Shown: positions 1-10,859, numbered from the stretch's first letter. The stretch is 64,000 nucleotides of DNA from Mantis religiosa (GCA_030765055.1 CM060950.1:19265229-19329228); one strand, 5' to 3'. A program made the numbers and translations. Notes: generated from the letters alone by a model not told the origin.

Positions 1-170
1 TGCGTGTCTCATAGCATATGAGTCAGTTGGAGAATTTTATGTCATATCGGCATGTTAGACAAAAGTAGCTCAATGGTTAAAAGCGAGTGGACGAAAACCA
101 GGAGATCCGTGGCTCAAATCCCGGTTATGGCATTGAATTTTTCAGTCTGGCTATACTCATTCAAGCCTAT
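1..170 (+). repeat. SINE-A fragment with tRNA-like domain
   Basis: A partial SINE-A copy. It has the box A-like stretch TAGCTCAATGGTTA near 67, a box B-like GGCTCAAATCC near 110, and the family tail GAATTTTTCAGTCTGGCT near 136. The same order recurs in the copies near 34.2, 44.4 and 62.9 kb. Box A/B spacing suggests a tRNA-derived pol III promoter. The upstream end is cut by the window start, so length cannot be judged. Confidence 0.75.
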
Positions 171-199
171 TTAAGTTAATTGATGGAAATAAATAATTT

Positions 200-382
200 C
201 TTCACACTAGCCGTATATACGCTAAGGTTTTAGGATATATAGAGTCAACCTGAAAAATTCAATGGCATGGCCGGGATTTGAACCACGGATCTCCTGGTTT
301 TCGTTCAGTCGCTCTTAACCATTGAGTTACCATGGCCAAAGTGCCGCCCTGACATTAAATTCTCCAATTGACTCATATATAC
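200..382 (-). repeat. SINE-A copy, first part (split by mariner M1a)
   Basis: Reverse-orientation SINE-A facing the copy at 1-170, so the two tRNA-like domains form an inverted pair. On the minus strand it carries GGTTCAAATCCCGGCC (box B region) and a box A-like AGAGCGACTGAACG region. Its sequence stops at 382 in the leader (ACTCATATATAC) and resumes after the mariner at about 1702 with the segment that follows in the intact copy at 36.7-37.0 kb. The mariner therefore inserted into this SINE. Confidence 0.75.
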
Positions 383-383
383 A

Positions 384-1701
384 CGAGGGCTGTTCAATAA
401 AGAATTATCATAATTTTTTATGGTCATAATTTTTCGCACTAAAATTCAATCTTATTATATTCTGTTAGTTTACTGTGAAACAAACACGCCGTAGTAGTTT
501 CATTGGTGGTACTCCTGGTTCCCGCCTGTGAGAACCAGACAAGTTCAGACATATTCAGTATCGCCTACCGCTGCACAGGAGGTAACACGCGAGGAACAAT
601 ATGCGGCGTTGAAATTCTGCTTTCGTCTCAACAAAGCTTCAGCAGAGGCCTATACAATGCTACAGGAGGCCTATGGAGAGTCTGTTCTTCCCTACTGCAC
701 AGCTCGAAGGTGGTTTAAAATGTTCAAAAAGGAGCGACAGTCAATTTCAAAGGAAGATGAACACAGTGCTCCAGTTACTGCTCTTACGGAAGAAAACATC
801 AACACTGCTGCTGCCATTGTGTGAGAGTATCGACGAATTACCTTAAGACTACTTTCTGAAATACTGAACATTTCATTGTGTGCCACCCACACAGTGGTCA
901 CACAAACATTACACATGAGACGTGTTTGTCCGCGATGGCTTCCAAGGCTGTTGATTTCCGAACAAAAGAACATTCGCATGCAGGTCTGCATGCAGTTAAA
1001 GTTGGTGTTAAAGGAAGATCCTGAGTTTCTTCCAAACGTAATCACTGCTGATGAAACTTGGCTACATCATTTTGATCCTGAGAGCAAACAGCAAAGCTCA
1101 GTGTAGAAATCTCCTTCATCACCAACCCCCCAAAAAGCAAAAGTGGTTGCTTCTGCTGGGAAAGTTATGGTCATCTCATTCTTTGATATTTATGGAGTGG
1201 TTGATCAGCATGTTGTACCTGCACACACATCAGTAGCTAGACAATACTACAGGGATGTCCTGAAAACATTGCAAGTCCATATCAGGAGCAAAAGACTACA
1301 TTTCCGTGAAGCAGGCTGGATGCTGCACCACGATAATGCTCGGTCGCATATTGCCAATGTTGTTGCTGAAAGTCTTGTAAAAATCAACCTGAAGCGCATC
1401 CCTCACCCTACCTATATTCCATATTTAGCCCCATGTGACTTTTTTCTAATCCTTAACTTGAAGAAACGCCTACGTGTGAGGCATTATCCATCATCAGAAG
1501 CAGTGGTGAAGGCTGCGGAGGCGATTTTGAAGGATCTCTCAAAACATGGTTTCCAGCATATCTTTGAAGACTGGCAGAAACGCTGGGACAAGTGCATCGC
1601 ATTTAGGGGAGACTATTTTGAGAAGGACCACTAAAATTATGAAGATGAGTAAAGGTACGCTGTCAAAAAAATTGTGATCATTCTTTATTGAACAGCCCTC
1701 G
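384..1701 (+). mobile_element. mariner-type DNA transposon M1a, near full length
   Basis: Both terminal inverted repeats are present: CGAGGGCTGTTCAATAAAGA at the left and its complement at 1682-1701. The right side is followed by TA; on the left the expected TA reads CA, probably a point mutation. The length of about 1.3 kb is normal for mariner, and a single transposase reading frame lies between the ends. It sits inside a SINE-A copy. M1 relatives occur at 33.9, 34.8, 45.9 and 46.6 kb. Confidence 0.93.
528..1634 (+). pseudogene. mariner transposase (M1), two in-frame stops
   Basis: Cut-and-paste DDD transposase of the mariner family, acting in the nucleus on TA targets. One frame runs through the whole region and is broken only by TGA at 822-824 and TAG at 1104-1106. 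The N-terminal helix-turn-helix region has the family signature ALKFCFRLNKASAEAY and ARRWFKMFK. Catalytic aspartates are visible in ADETW (codon 1050), HHDNARSH (codon 1332) and APCDFF (codon 1437). The last two are 34 residues apart, the mariner DD34D spacing. The C-terminus WQKRWDKCI...GDYFEK is typical. The stops make it non-functional as written. No frameshift was seen, which suggests a fairly recent copy. Confidence 0.93.
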
Positions 1702-1962
1702 TAAAACACTAGGGGCTCTCGTATCCGAGATACACCGTATGTAGCGACTTACTATCATAATTACTTAAATCATAGGCTACATCATTAATCTCTTATTATT
1801 TAGGTTAATTGATGGAAATTAATAATTTCTTCACACTAGCCGTTTATAGGCAAAGGTTTTTGAGGGATAGATAGAGTCAACATGAAAAATTCAATGCAGT
1901 GGCTGGGATTTGAACTACGGATCTCGTGGTTTCCGTCCAGTCGCTCTACCATGTGTGGACAT
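1702..1962 (-). repeat. SINE-A remainder plus a second tandem SINE-A unit
   Basis: The start, AAACACTAGGGGCTCTCG, continues the SINE-A interrupted at 382. From about 1820 a second unit follows in the same orientation, with GATTTGAACTACGGATCTC (box B complement) and CAGTCGCTCTACCATG (box A complement). Head-to-tail joining with the linker CACTAGCCG is also seen at 36.6-36.8 kb. Confidence 0.7.
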
Positions 1963-2063
1963 TGGAATGTTTTCTTTTAAACAAATAAATAATGAAAAAC
2001 ACGAGAATGCCATTGTAAATTTGTTTCATAGGCAAAAGTTTACATAAAATAAAGGGCTTTAAA

Positions 2064-2706
2064 TTGAGGCGTTCAGAATAATAATGGCATATCCCAACCG
2101 ACATCAAATTTTGAGATAGAGGCATGAACATATACAGCTGCCATCTTTTATGTGAAGAAGTATCGAACGAATTTCCACTTTTAAAGTTGTCCGTAGTGAA
2201 AACGTACACATTCTCAGTGTAAAAATGACATATCCCAACTGTCAGTGCTTTATTTAGGATCCATGGGGTTGTAGTGAGCAGTAGTGAATATGGCGCCGTC
2301 TACACATGTTATTCCCGAATGTCAAAAAGGGGAAGGGGAGAAACGAGTGTTGAAGTCAACTGAATGGGTGGTAAACAGAAGAAAGTTGATGACGAGAAAT
2401 GTGAAGATATGGAAATAACGCTGGATTAGGTATTTGAATATGTTAAATGAAGCAAAAGTTGATTTTAGACAATTTTTTCTGTTTGTATATTTTTTGTTCT
2501 AAGAAAGAACACAAATTCAAGGAAACTATTAATCAAAATGGTTCAGAATTTGTACATAGACTTGAAATCCCTTAATGTAAATACCCAGAAAATATCAAAT
2601 CTTAATGTATATACTTTCTATGTTTTAAAAAGAAAGAACAGAAAATGACATTTATCTCAAACTGAACTTTGGTTGGGATATGCCGTTATTATCCTAAGCG
2701 CCTCAA
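2064..2706. mobile_element. candidate non-autonomous TIR element (MITE-like)
   Basis: Terminal inverted repeats of about 36 bp, beginning TTGAGGCG and ending in GGCATATCCCAACC, lie at 2064-2101 and 2671-2706 with few mismatches. TTAA follows the right end directly and is one base away from the left end. A subterminal copy of CATATCCCAAC occurs near 2228. No transposase-like frame is inside. This is probably a deletion derivative of an autonomous TIR transposon of unknown superfamily. Confidence 0.6.
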
Positions 2707-2924
2707 TTAATCCTCGTACTAAAATTCATGAAGTTCACAAAAATGATACTTCTACATAAACAAAGTATACTCAAACTACAATGCAATTTGCAGATCGCAC
2801 AAATAAAGCACACAAATATGAAACAGTTCTTTTTCGCTGTAATTGAAAATTGCTTCTATAAATGGAAATTTCATACAATAATTACATTCCTGGTCAGGCT
2901 TGTTGTTTATTGATTAAACTTTTA

Positions 2925-3140
2925 TAGAGCTAGATGACCCCGCGGTAATCCGTGAGGCTCGCATTTGCGATGTCCCAGGTGTGATTCCTGGTAGTCGCTC
3001 GAGCTTTCCCCTGTTCTCGCTGGAGGGGAGCATGTGGGCTAATTGGGAGGGTCGCAACCGCAGCTAGGTGTTGCCGGCTGATCCTACAGACCATAGGTCT
3101 CCATCTCATCCGTTCCTCACGCAGATGTAAGCACAAAGAC
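2925..3140 (+). repeat. possible tRNA-derived SINE (single copy in window)
   Basis: A GC-richer island in AT-rich surroundings. The stretch CCAGGTGTGATTCCTGG near 2975 is a perfect five-base stem around a seven-base loop resembling a tRNA T-arm with a box B-like core. A box A-like stretch (GCGGTAATCCGTGAGG) lies about 30 bases upstream. No second copy or clear target duplication was found, so assignment as a SINE is tentative. Confidence 0.4.
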
Positions 3141-3253
3141 CCCTTGTGTATTCTTCTGTTAGGATTTACCTTCGTTACCTAACTCAACCTGCCTGTTAAT
3201 CCTTTACACAAATATCATGAGATGAAATCAATTTAGTTGGAACAAAAATACTA

Positions 3254-4541
3254 CGCGGGTGTTCTGAAAACTTTCCGACCTAATAAACATACAAGACATT
3301 TTTTCACAATTTTTTTAATTTTATTTTTCAACATAGTCTCCTTGTAACTCTACACGCTTCTGCCAGCGATGCTCCCATCTCTGTAACCCGTCCAAATAGT
3401 ACTCGGCGTTTTTCTCTTCAAAATAATTGTTCAAGAAGGTGATTGCCTCTTCATTTGGAGAAAATCTCTGTCCTCCGAGCGCAATTTTCAGATGAGGGAA
3501 CAAAAAGAAGACGCTTAGGGCTGGTAAGACGGTTGGTCAAACATTTCATACCGTAATTCGTGGATTTTTGCCACTGCAACCGCTGAGGTGTCAGACGGTG
3601 CGTTGTGTTGGTGAAACAGGATTTTCTCTTTCTGCAAATGTGGCCGTTTTCCCGCAAGTTCTGCCTTCAGCTTGTCAAGTAATGATGCATAGTATGCTTC
3701 TGTAATGGTTTTACCTTTTTGAAGATAATCGATTAAATACCTCCATGACTATCCCAAAAAACAGTCGCCATCACTTTCAGAGCCGAAAAAAAACGGTTTT
3801 TGTTTTAGTTTTGGAACCGGTTCCCCCTTTGCAGTCCACTGTTTGGACTGTATTTTTGTTTCGGGCATACAAAGGTGTATCCAAGTTTCATTTACAGTAA
3901 TTAATCGGCGCGAAAACTCGAATTTATTGCACCTAAACTGCGCTAACAGAGCGTTGGAAATATTAATTCGAACACGCTTTTGGTCCAACGTGGGCAAACG
4001 CGGCACCCAACACACGGACAGCTTTCTCATGTCTAAATGCTCATTTAATTTGTGACAGCCACGTTCTTTTGACATGTTTATAGCCTCTGCTATCCCCTTT
4101 AACTTAATTCGGCGGTCTTCTAGCACCATTTGGTGAACTTTGGCGATGTTTTCGTCAGTAGTTGCAGTTTTTGAACGTCCCGAACGTTCATCGTCTCCCA
4201 AGCTCTTACGGCCACGTTTAAATTCATCTGTCCAAAATTTCACTGTGGTAAATGATGGTGCAGAGTCCCCATTCATAGAATCCAACATATCTTTCATTTG
4301 CGTAGGCGTATTGCCTTTCAAAAGCAAATATTTTATGACGGCTCGATACTCGATGTTGTCCATTTTCATAAAAACACTCACATCAACTCACTCAAGCGAC
4401 TGTTACTATACAACTGATCATCCAAAATGGCTGAAACTTTGGTGAGTAACTGCCAACAGATGAATAACGAAATTCACTAGCTTTTATTTACGAGTGCTGC
4501 CATCTTTATGTTGAGGTCGGAAACTTTTCAGACCAACCTCG
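3254..4541 (-). mobile_element. mariner-type DNA transposon M2a
   Basis: Ends are CGCGGGTGTTCTGAAAACTT at the left and, on the other strand, CGAGGTTGGTCTGAAAAGTT at the right, each flanked by TA (3252-3253 and 4542-4543). The length of about 1.29 kb fits mariner. It belongs to a different subfamily from M1, with its own terminal sequence and transposase. Its right end abuts a TTF-finger transposase remnant, so its target TA lay in or beside that older element. Other M2 copies are at 31.9-33.4 and 37.2-38.4 kb. Confidence 0.92.
3321..4381 (-). pseudogene. mariner transposase (M2a), frameshifted
   Basis: The N-terminal 210 residues are open (4381 down to 3749): a MSVFMKMDNIEYRAVIKY start, helix-turn-helix segments, the linker RKSLGDDERSGRSKT and the WVPRLPTLDQKRVR motif. 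The first catalytic motif reads VNETW instead of VDETW, so the metal-binding aspartate is replaced by asparagine. Downstream the frame shifts. The middle of the catalytic domain lies in broken frames around 3750-3500. The C-terminus, AEYYLDGLQRWEHRWQKRVE to YVEK, ends at 3321. It resembles the mariner type found widely in insects, possibly the cecropia group. It cannot encode an active enzyme. Confidence 0.9.
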
Positions 4542-4543
4542 TA

Positions 4544-4738
4544 TACCTATTTCTTTTGACATCTTCATCATGCTTTCCAACTGAGTTCTTAAACGCGTCA
4601 CTCAAGGAAGTGTCAGTTCTAGTTTTTCCAAACTTTATTAACATTACAATGGAAGGAATATGACTTTTTGAATTTTCATGACGAACCCTCAAGGTGCGAA
4701 AACTATCCATGTTGCTGATGCCATATGCAGACCAGCAG
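4544..4738 (-). pseudogene. TTF-zinc-finger (hAT/ZMYM-like) transposase remnant, downstream part
   Basis: On the minus strand the open stretch contains RHENSKSHI followed by GKTRTDTSLSDAF and KHDEDVKRNRY. This resembles the segment that follows the TTF-type zinc finger in hAT-type transposases and ZMYM-like proteins. It is cut at 4541 by mariner M2a and separated from its upstream half (6359-6600) by a Jockey insertion. Family assignment rests on remembered motif order. Confidence 0.6.
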
Positions 4739-6358
4739 AAGAGTCGAGTCGTCCAGGTTTTCCTGGACGGAGTGTATGCTGCCCAGCACCTAGCCGCTTT
4801 TAGCGTCTTTATCTGGGCAGCGTAGAAGAATTTTTAATGTCAGAGGCGATTGTTTTGGGCAGTGGATATGTCTAGCCTTGGTGAGCGCCGTCGCCCCGTG
4901 AAGGGGGGATGCGCCAATGCTGGCTGCGCTCTTCCGCCTGCTGGGAGGCTTCTGAGCACAGTCCGCTAAACAGGCTAGAGGGAAAGGATCCGTGTTACTG
5001 TATAAGGTATTTCCTAGCCCATTACTGGGCTGAGGAAGTTGGAGTCAGGGGAATGTGGCCCTGTTCAGTGCTAGGTACCCAAGGCATCTTTGGGTAGCCG
5101 ATAGCTTGGTCTCCGGCGAGGAACCCTATGGTCGTAACGGCCTAGGGTATTCACCAGTATGTTGGGGTGGGAGTCCAGCTTATCGTAGATGGTGCGGGAT
5201 CTCTCCCGCACCACGTCGACGATATACGGGACTCCAGAGTGAGTATGTAGGATGTGGGACGGAAATCTCCGCCCGGTATCGTAGATCATGCGCAAAGCCC
5301 TGTTCTGGACGTACTGGAGTCTGCGAATATTGGTTGGAGCCGCTGATCCCCAGACTTCGCAGCCGTACAGAATCAGGGGCGGTATGATCGCCCGATACAG
5401 GCGCAGTTTGAGGTGAGTAGGCATGGTGGACTTGAAAATGGAGTATAGCTGAGTTAATGCTGCATGCCCTTGTCCGGCTTTGACCCGGATATGAGGTACG
5501 TAGGTGAGTCCGCGATCCAGGTGGACGCCAAGGTATTTGGCAGTGGGAACCCAAGGGATTTGCCTCTGCCTCAACCTCAGCGACCAGTCTGGTCGCCTAG
5601 CTCGGACCTTAGCCAGGAGAAGTGCAGAGCTCTTCTCGGGGCTAATGGCCATTCTCCACATCTCACTCCAACGGCCAATAGCTCGGAGCTGGCGCTGCAG
5701 CGGAGGATGACAATATCGTAAGTTTTTGTTACGTGCCATTATGAGGACATCGTCAGCATATTGGCACGTAACAGTTTGTGGTTCCAGGGGTAAGTCAGAC
5801 ATGTAGGCCGCAAAGAGTATCGGGGACAGTACACTGCCCTCCGGGACTCCCGCGGCTATTGGTCTGATAGATGACATCCTTCCTTCCACTCTCACCCTGA
5901 AAGTGCGGTTTCTGAGGAAACTGCTAATCAGGGCAAGATAGGGAGGAGGTAGGTTGGCCTCCCTGAGTTTGTACAGTAGGCCTTGGTGCCAGGTTGTGGC
6001 AAAGGCTTTCTCTACGTCTAGCAGCACCGCGACTGTCTTGAGGTTTTCCTGGAAACCCAGGGCTGTCCTCTCGGCCAGGCGCAGTAGCTGTAGGGTCGTG
6101 GAGTGTCCATGACGAAAACCAAACTGGTGATCGGGTAGGAGCTGCCTTTCCTCGAAGAGAGGGGTCAGGCGGGATAGGAGCAACCGCTCAAATAGTTTTG
6201 AGACGGTTGGGAGAAGACTTATGGATCGGTAGCTAGACGGAAAGACCGGATCCTTGCCGGGCTTCAGAATGCACACCACTCTCGCCTCTTTCCAGCAGGC
6301 TGGGAAGTGGCGGAGGTGGAGGCACGCATTGAAGATCCGCGTCAAATGAATTCGTCCA
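4739..6358 (-). mobile_element. 5'-truncated Jockey-type non-LTR retrotransposon
   Basis: A sharply GC-richer block on the minus strand in AT-rich flanks. It holds a reverse transcriptase frame (5071-6358) and about 330 bp of 3' region with short hairpin-forming segments near 4760-4830 and 4880-4980. The 5' end is missing, the usual outcome of incomplete target-primed reverse transcription. No clear poly(A) or target duplication was recognised. It separates two halves of a TTF-finger transposase remnant. Confidence 0.85.
5071..6358 (-). pseudogene. reverse transcriptase, Jockey-like, C-terminal three quarters
   Basis: About 425 residues are open to the natural stop. Visible RT motifs in order are PGKDPVFPSSYRSISLL, HQFGFRHGHSTTLQL, LLDVEKAFATTWH (motif A), AGVPEGSVLSPILF (motif B, with E where Q is usual), CQYADDVLIMA (motif C, catalytic YADD intact) and PTAKYLGVHLDRGLTY. 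The thumb and connection region has LILYGCEVWGSAA and RRLQYVQNRALRMI. The frame continues upstream by chance into a different protein remnant (6359-6600), so the first ~80 residues of the long frame are not RT. The RT N-terminus and any endonuclease domain are absent, so it is a dead copy. Confidence 0.9.
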
Positions 6359-6600
6359 CGGATTCTTTTCATTAGAAAAAACAGACATGGCCAACAAAAT
6401 AATTTCAATAATTGGTTACAATCACACAGCCAAGGAAACTCATTATACAAAGAGATACTAAAATACCTTTGTAAACGCCCATGTGATTTAGTTTTTAAAG
6501 GTTTAAGATCCGCAGTTAGCCTTCCTATTGATATTATATGACATTTTTCACCAAAAGAATGCGAGCTCAAGGACCGATTTGAAAGTTTTCGATGAAACAA
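6359..6600 (-). pseudogene. TTF-zinc-finger (hAT/ZMYM-like) transposase remnant, upstream part
   Basis: The minus strand reads a block with YNEFPWLCDCNQ and LLKLFCWPCLFF. The pattern W-L-C-x-C followed by L-F-C-x-x-C-L-x-F is that of the TTF-type zinc finger near the N-terminus of many hAT-type transposases. Fused by insertion to the Jockey frame, it appears as one long frame. Its continuation, RHENSKSHI, is found beyond the Jockey at 4544-4738. Confidence 0.65.
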
Positions 6601-7126
6601 TCACAGTTACTTTTACCCATAAATTGTGATGCCATTTTCCTTATTGTACTTTTAACATCAAATCATTTATCATATTACTGTTATACGTGAAGAATTAACG
6701 CTAAAGCTCAAGATTTTTTTTACTGCAATGAAAACGATCATGCTATAAAGAAGTAACAGAAGCCTCGCATGAATCTGTAAGCTCCGTGTTTGCCCGTGAG
6801 CGCCACTGGCAAATTAAGGAGCTATTTAGAACTGGAGAATGCTAGATGACCGGCCTCGAGGGAACTATCACCGAGAGGTCCCAGCGGAGCGGTCATAAAT
6901 TAACGAAATTGAAATCTGAAGTGAAACGCTTGGACTTTCCATTATTCTTTGAATAAAACTTAATGTAAAATTTGAATACACTTTCATCAATTTATTAGCT
7001 GTTGCCGGGGGCAACAGATGCGACATTAACGCCACGCCACTGCTCGGTTTACAAGATTCTGTGAAGGATAAGTACAGTTATATCGGGATTGCTCATTGCT
7101 CTGGTTCGAGGGAGGTTTTATTTGTA
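6601..7126. other. unassigned AT-rich stretch
   Basis: No open frame, terminal repeat or second copy was recognised here. A short GC-richer palindromic patch lies near 6850-6890 (CCTCGAGG core). Confidence 0.5.
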
Positions 7127-7413
7127 ATTTTTTTTAATATACGCCCTCCAACGTTAAGTCATATCGGTCGATAAATGAAATGGTTGAAATGATGATCAAA
7201 TGAGTCCGGGGTCCATGGAGCTTAGAGTTACCTGACATTTGTCTATCAGGATAAGAGAAAACGCCGGACAGAACTTTATCCAGGTAACTCACCCTAACCG
7301 AGATTCGAACTCGAGACCTTTTGAACGTGAGGCAGACACGCTGCCATCTATGTTACCGAGGCGCGCCCTTGGAGCGTAGAGTTACCGGCATTCGTCTGTC
7401 AGGATAAGAGAAA
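7127..7413 (-). repeat. SINE-B copy (7127-7367) plus a second SINE-B fragment
   Basis: On the minus strand, a tRNA-like head (GCCTCGGTAACATAG, then AGTTCGAATCTCGG as box B) is followed by the family body CTCCATGGACCC and the tail end GTTGGAGGGCGTATATT with a T/A-rich tail. A second, partial SINE-B segment (about 7368-7413) follows directly. It contains the CTTATCCTGACAGACGAATG body portion. Confidence 0.85.
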
Positions 7414-8070
7414 ATTGATACCGATGTTAAAGGATTGAATGAATAAAGTATCGTAATGGATTTCAAAAGAACATTATATATTCGTTAAAACGCATGTAGG
7501 TGCAGTTGGGGTGAGGAGTTTAACAAAGTTCTGGGAGAAATCGGGTTCTTAGCAGGCATTCTAAGTGAATAACACTTGACTCCGTTTGAAATGGCATTGT
7601 TCGGACCCTTAATAATGGCATGACCGAGACTAATAATCACAATGGACAAAATAGTCACAAAAGGAATTTTGGTGTGAATAAAGACAGGCTTCGAGAGGTG
7701 AAAGTCACACACAGCTGTAGTGAGGAAGACATAGAACTGGGTTGACGGTCCATTAAGAAAGACACATCTGGTTAGGTCTTCGGGGAAGGCAGACGAGAAC
7801 CGAAGAGAAAAGGTATCTATCGGTCCCTATGTAAATAACGAATTAAGTGTTATCGCGTAATATGCATTTTACATGCGATAACTCTGAACAGTGATATATT
7901 GGAAATCCTTGGTCGGCAACTTCGAGTTTGATGTTATGATAAAAAGAAGCAATCATTAAACCAGTTTTAAACTTGCATTCCAGTGTCATTAGAATCACCC
8001 TTACTCCCATACATATCCGCACATATCCTTTGACGAAACTCTTGCTCTACCCTGAAGCTGATATTGCATA
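7414..8070. repeat. repeat Z, copy 1
   Basis: Matches 22.85-23.55 kb in the same orientation over about 650 bp, with blocks of high and low identity. The best-conserved block, about 7600-7680, on the minus strand can encode HTKIPFVTILSIVI followed by SLGHAIIK. The nature of Z is unknown. Copy 2 interrupts a MULE transposase, so Z is mobile or was carried by something mobile. The left edge abuts SINE-B and may be truncated. Confidence 0.7.
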
Positions 8071-9001
8071 CATGGACATATTAGGTAAACATGGCCATCT
8101 GTAATTCAACGTAAGTTAATAACCAAGTAGGTCATATAGATGATGCAACAAATGCTTAGGTTTATTGAAATCCCAAATTTTGACTAGGACCAATCAGAAT
8201 TAAGTATTACGGCAATCAAAACACAAAAAAGAACCAATGATTTTATTCTTAATTTTTTTCTTCTGGCTTTAACTCTCGAAGAGGGTAGACGCGTTTTCGG
8301 TAAAAGACTTCTTGAAACTACGTGAAGTTATTGGAGTTCATCATCTATGAACGTTTAGTAAACGTTTAAAATATACATCGAAGACGCGACGCTACGATAA
8401 ATAATTTAAGTAAAAAACCGTTGCATCATTTATAAATAAAGGGAGAAAATTAATATATAGTAAAGGGCTATATACATCAGTGGAAAAAGTCGCATGTAAA
8501 GAAGAAAATGATGTCGAGAAATATAATTCCAAGTAAAGTGAAACGGTATTAATTATTTTATTCCATAGTTGCCCAAAAGTGAAATCCCTTTTGAATTGAT
8601 ACTACGCCTGAGAAGTTTCACATCTCATCGCTCGCCGCAGCTGCCGGAGAGATGATACATAGAAATCTTCGAGAACATCATCTTCACGGCTTTTAGACGA
8701 AAGGTTCATCGCTTCTACATCAAGGTAAGGTTTGGCTTCTACACACGTCGCCACACCGAGGGAGCGCGATACCTTTGCGCATGTGGGACGTAGACCTCAC
8801 GACGGGACGAATCCTACTTCAGATATGTCACCGCATCGTGTGATATAAGTCCAACCCACAAGGAGAGGAACCGCCCCAGCCCTGAGGATAGGCCACACTG
8901 CTTCAAAATTTACGTCAGAATAAGCTGCATCAAACTAGCGACCAATGCGTGGAGCAACCTTTTCCCGTGTATAAGTAATTGATGTGAAAAGAACTTGCAC
9001 C
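8071..9001. other. unassigned, locally GC-richer around 8620-8900
   Basis: No coding motif or repeat partner was recognised. The GC-rich part near 8740-8880 could be a divergent retroposon, but I see no terminal repeat or target duplication. Confidence 0.4.
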
Positions 9002-9072
9002 AAAACCCTGAAAAAAACCTTATCCGGGTAACTCACCCTAACCGAGATTCAAACTCGGGACCTCTCGAGCTA
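9002..9072 (-). repeat. SINE-B fragment
   Basis: Contains the minus-strand box B region CCGAGTTTGAATCTCGG and the adjoining GGGTGAGTTACCCGGATAAG. Both ends of the family are missing. Confidence 0.8.
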
Positions 9073-9955
9073 GGTGTCACATTTTTATTACACTATATTA
9101 TTGCATTATAAGAAGATATGAAACATAGTTTGCCAATTTGCTGGGGCCTTAGCAGTTTGAGCACTTATAGTACTGTAGTATTTTGGGTAGTGAACAGTTT
9201 AACTTGCGATACCATTACTACGTGATCCATATTCCACGGCTGGCTTGATCGTGTGTTGAAAATCTGACGTAATTCCACTATTGCAACTTATTTACGTGAG
9301 TATGTTTGGATACAATCCTTACACTTTTCCTTCTATACCGAATATCAACATCAGGATGTAAACAGAAGGGGAAAACAAAGTATAAAAAAATACGTATACA
9401 ATATGAAATTCAAACTAAAGTATGTCTTACACGAAATGCCGCAGTCAGTTGTTGCGTTACATTTCAAAACATTTGGAAATGGCGGCCACTACTTCCGTAT
9501 CGATATATCGAATCGCTTTCTGCGTTTTCGAAGAGCTCGTATTTTGTTTCCGCTTTACAGTCTCCCGGTTTCCAATTGAATAAAATCTGGCCTGCCTTCT
9601 GTTGTTCATTTTATAAAGGCTGTAGTATCCGTTTTGCTCGCTATGCGCCATGCTTTTGTCCATTTGTTTCTGTTACATCTTCCGAGCTATCATACCGTTT
9701 ACAGTTTTTAAAGTGCATTTAAGTGCTCTCCATTGATTTTTATTTCTTTAACCTATTTTATTTTCCATTTAGTTACATCGTAGCTTTCTTCTACCTCGAT
9801 GTAGGATATATATACAAAGTGAATCAGTCACATTGATACTTAAACCGCATTCAAAACTCTTTAGTTGGAAGAACTTTGAAAATAAGAAAAGATATATAAT
9901 TTGATCTCAACTACAGGATTTAGTTCGGGAAACATTAGTTAATACGTATTATGTA
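9073..9955. other. unassigned AT-rich stretch
   Basis: The open stretch at 9306-9722 on the plus strand has low-complexity composition and no recognisable motif. I treat it as chance. Confidence 0.4.
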
Positions 9956-10420
9956 TGCCCCTATTCGGGAGGTCCCGGGTTCCATTCCCGTTGACCGTTC
10001 AGTATGATCTTGGGTTTTCTGTCACTTTCCCTGGTCGGTAGGCAAATGCTGGGGTGTCTATTTATCTTCCCGTAGGGGAGGGGATCCGTCCCATTTCACT
10101 GCTGTGGTGCGACCGCTGAGGACCCCTAGCACTCGTGGTACCTCTGACGTTACCAGAGGAACCTCGGGTCGAACTGCCGAGCCCCTTCCGTCAGGGAGCT
10201 GTTTGGATTGGGTTGGACTGGAGGGGGCAGTGTGTTCCCGACACCCGCGGGAAATCGGGTACTTCCGGCCAGGCTACGGCCACCTGGAGGGGGCAGAGGT
10301 TGCCTCATAAGTCCCGGGTACTAGCCTGCAGAGCTAGTAGAAGATGTGTTAGATCAGCAGGCGGCCCCACCAAGGTTTTCGGTAGTCTTCCCTGCGGGGT
10401 TGATGCGCGTAAGTAACGTA
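9956..10420 (+). repeat. GC-rich block with tRNA-like element, possible retroposon
   Basis: Strong compositional change against AT-rich flanks. Near 9970 GGTCCCGGGTTCCATTCCCG resembles a T-arm (CGGG/CCCG stem, box B-like core). The rest is rich in short self-complementary GC segments. No second copy is in the window. It could be a tRNA-derived SINE joined to a LINE 3' end. Confidence 0.35.
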
Positions 10421-10859
10421 TCCACTTTCATCCCGTCTTGACGTTGTTGTCGATAGGAAGAGGGGCTTTTTAGAAAACCGGCTATTGCCTTATGGAAAGA
10501 GCCCCGGAGTTATCCATCGTTCCCGGATAGAAGCCAGGGTCTTCAAACTTTTGGGTGGATCCTCTGCGCATTAAATGTCTCCTCATGTTCCAGCATTTCC
10601 TTCGCAACATTTATAATTCATTGCGTTTTCTTCTCACAACTCGGGTGTGCGTTCGGTTTTCGTGCAGATTGTAGTACCCCAAACGGATAGCTCGGATTCT
10701 TCCTTAAAGATAAGACTATTCTCTGTGGACACTACAGAGCTACTTGGTCAACGGGTCTTCAAACATGGAGCTATTAGGAACTTCTTCGCGTCTTTTTAGC
10801 CGTTTATCGGTGTCATATAGCCTCTTGTGGTTCATTCACTTCATCCCTTTCTCCTAGGG

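Noticed and set aside
692..1045. Minus-strand frame of 117 codons
   Set aside because: Antisense shadow of the mariner M1a transposase.
5055..5721. Plus-strand frames over the Jockey region
   Set aside because: Antisense shadows of the RT frame.
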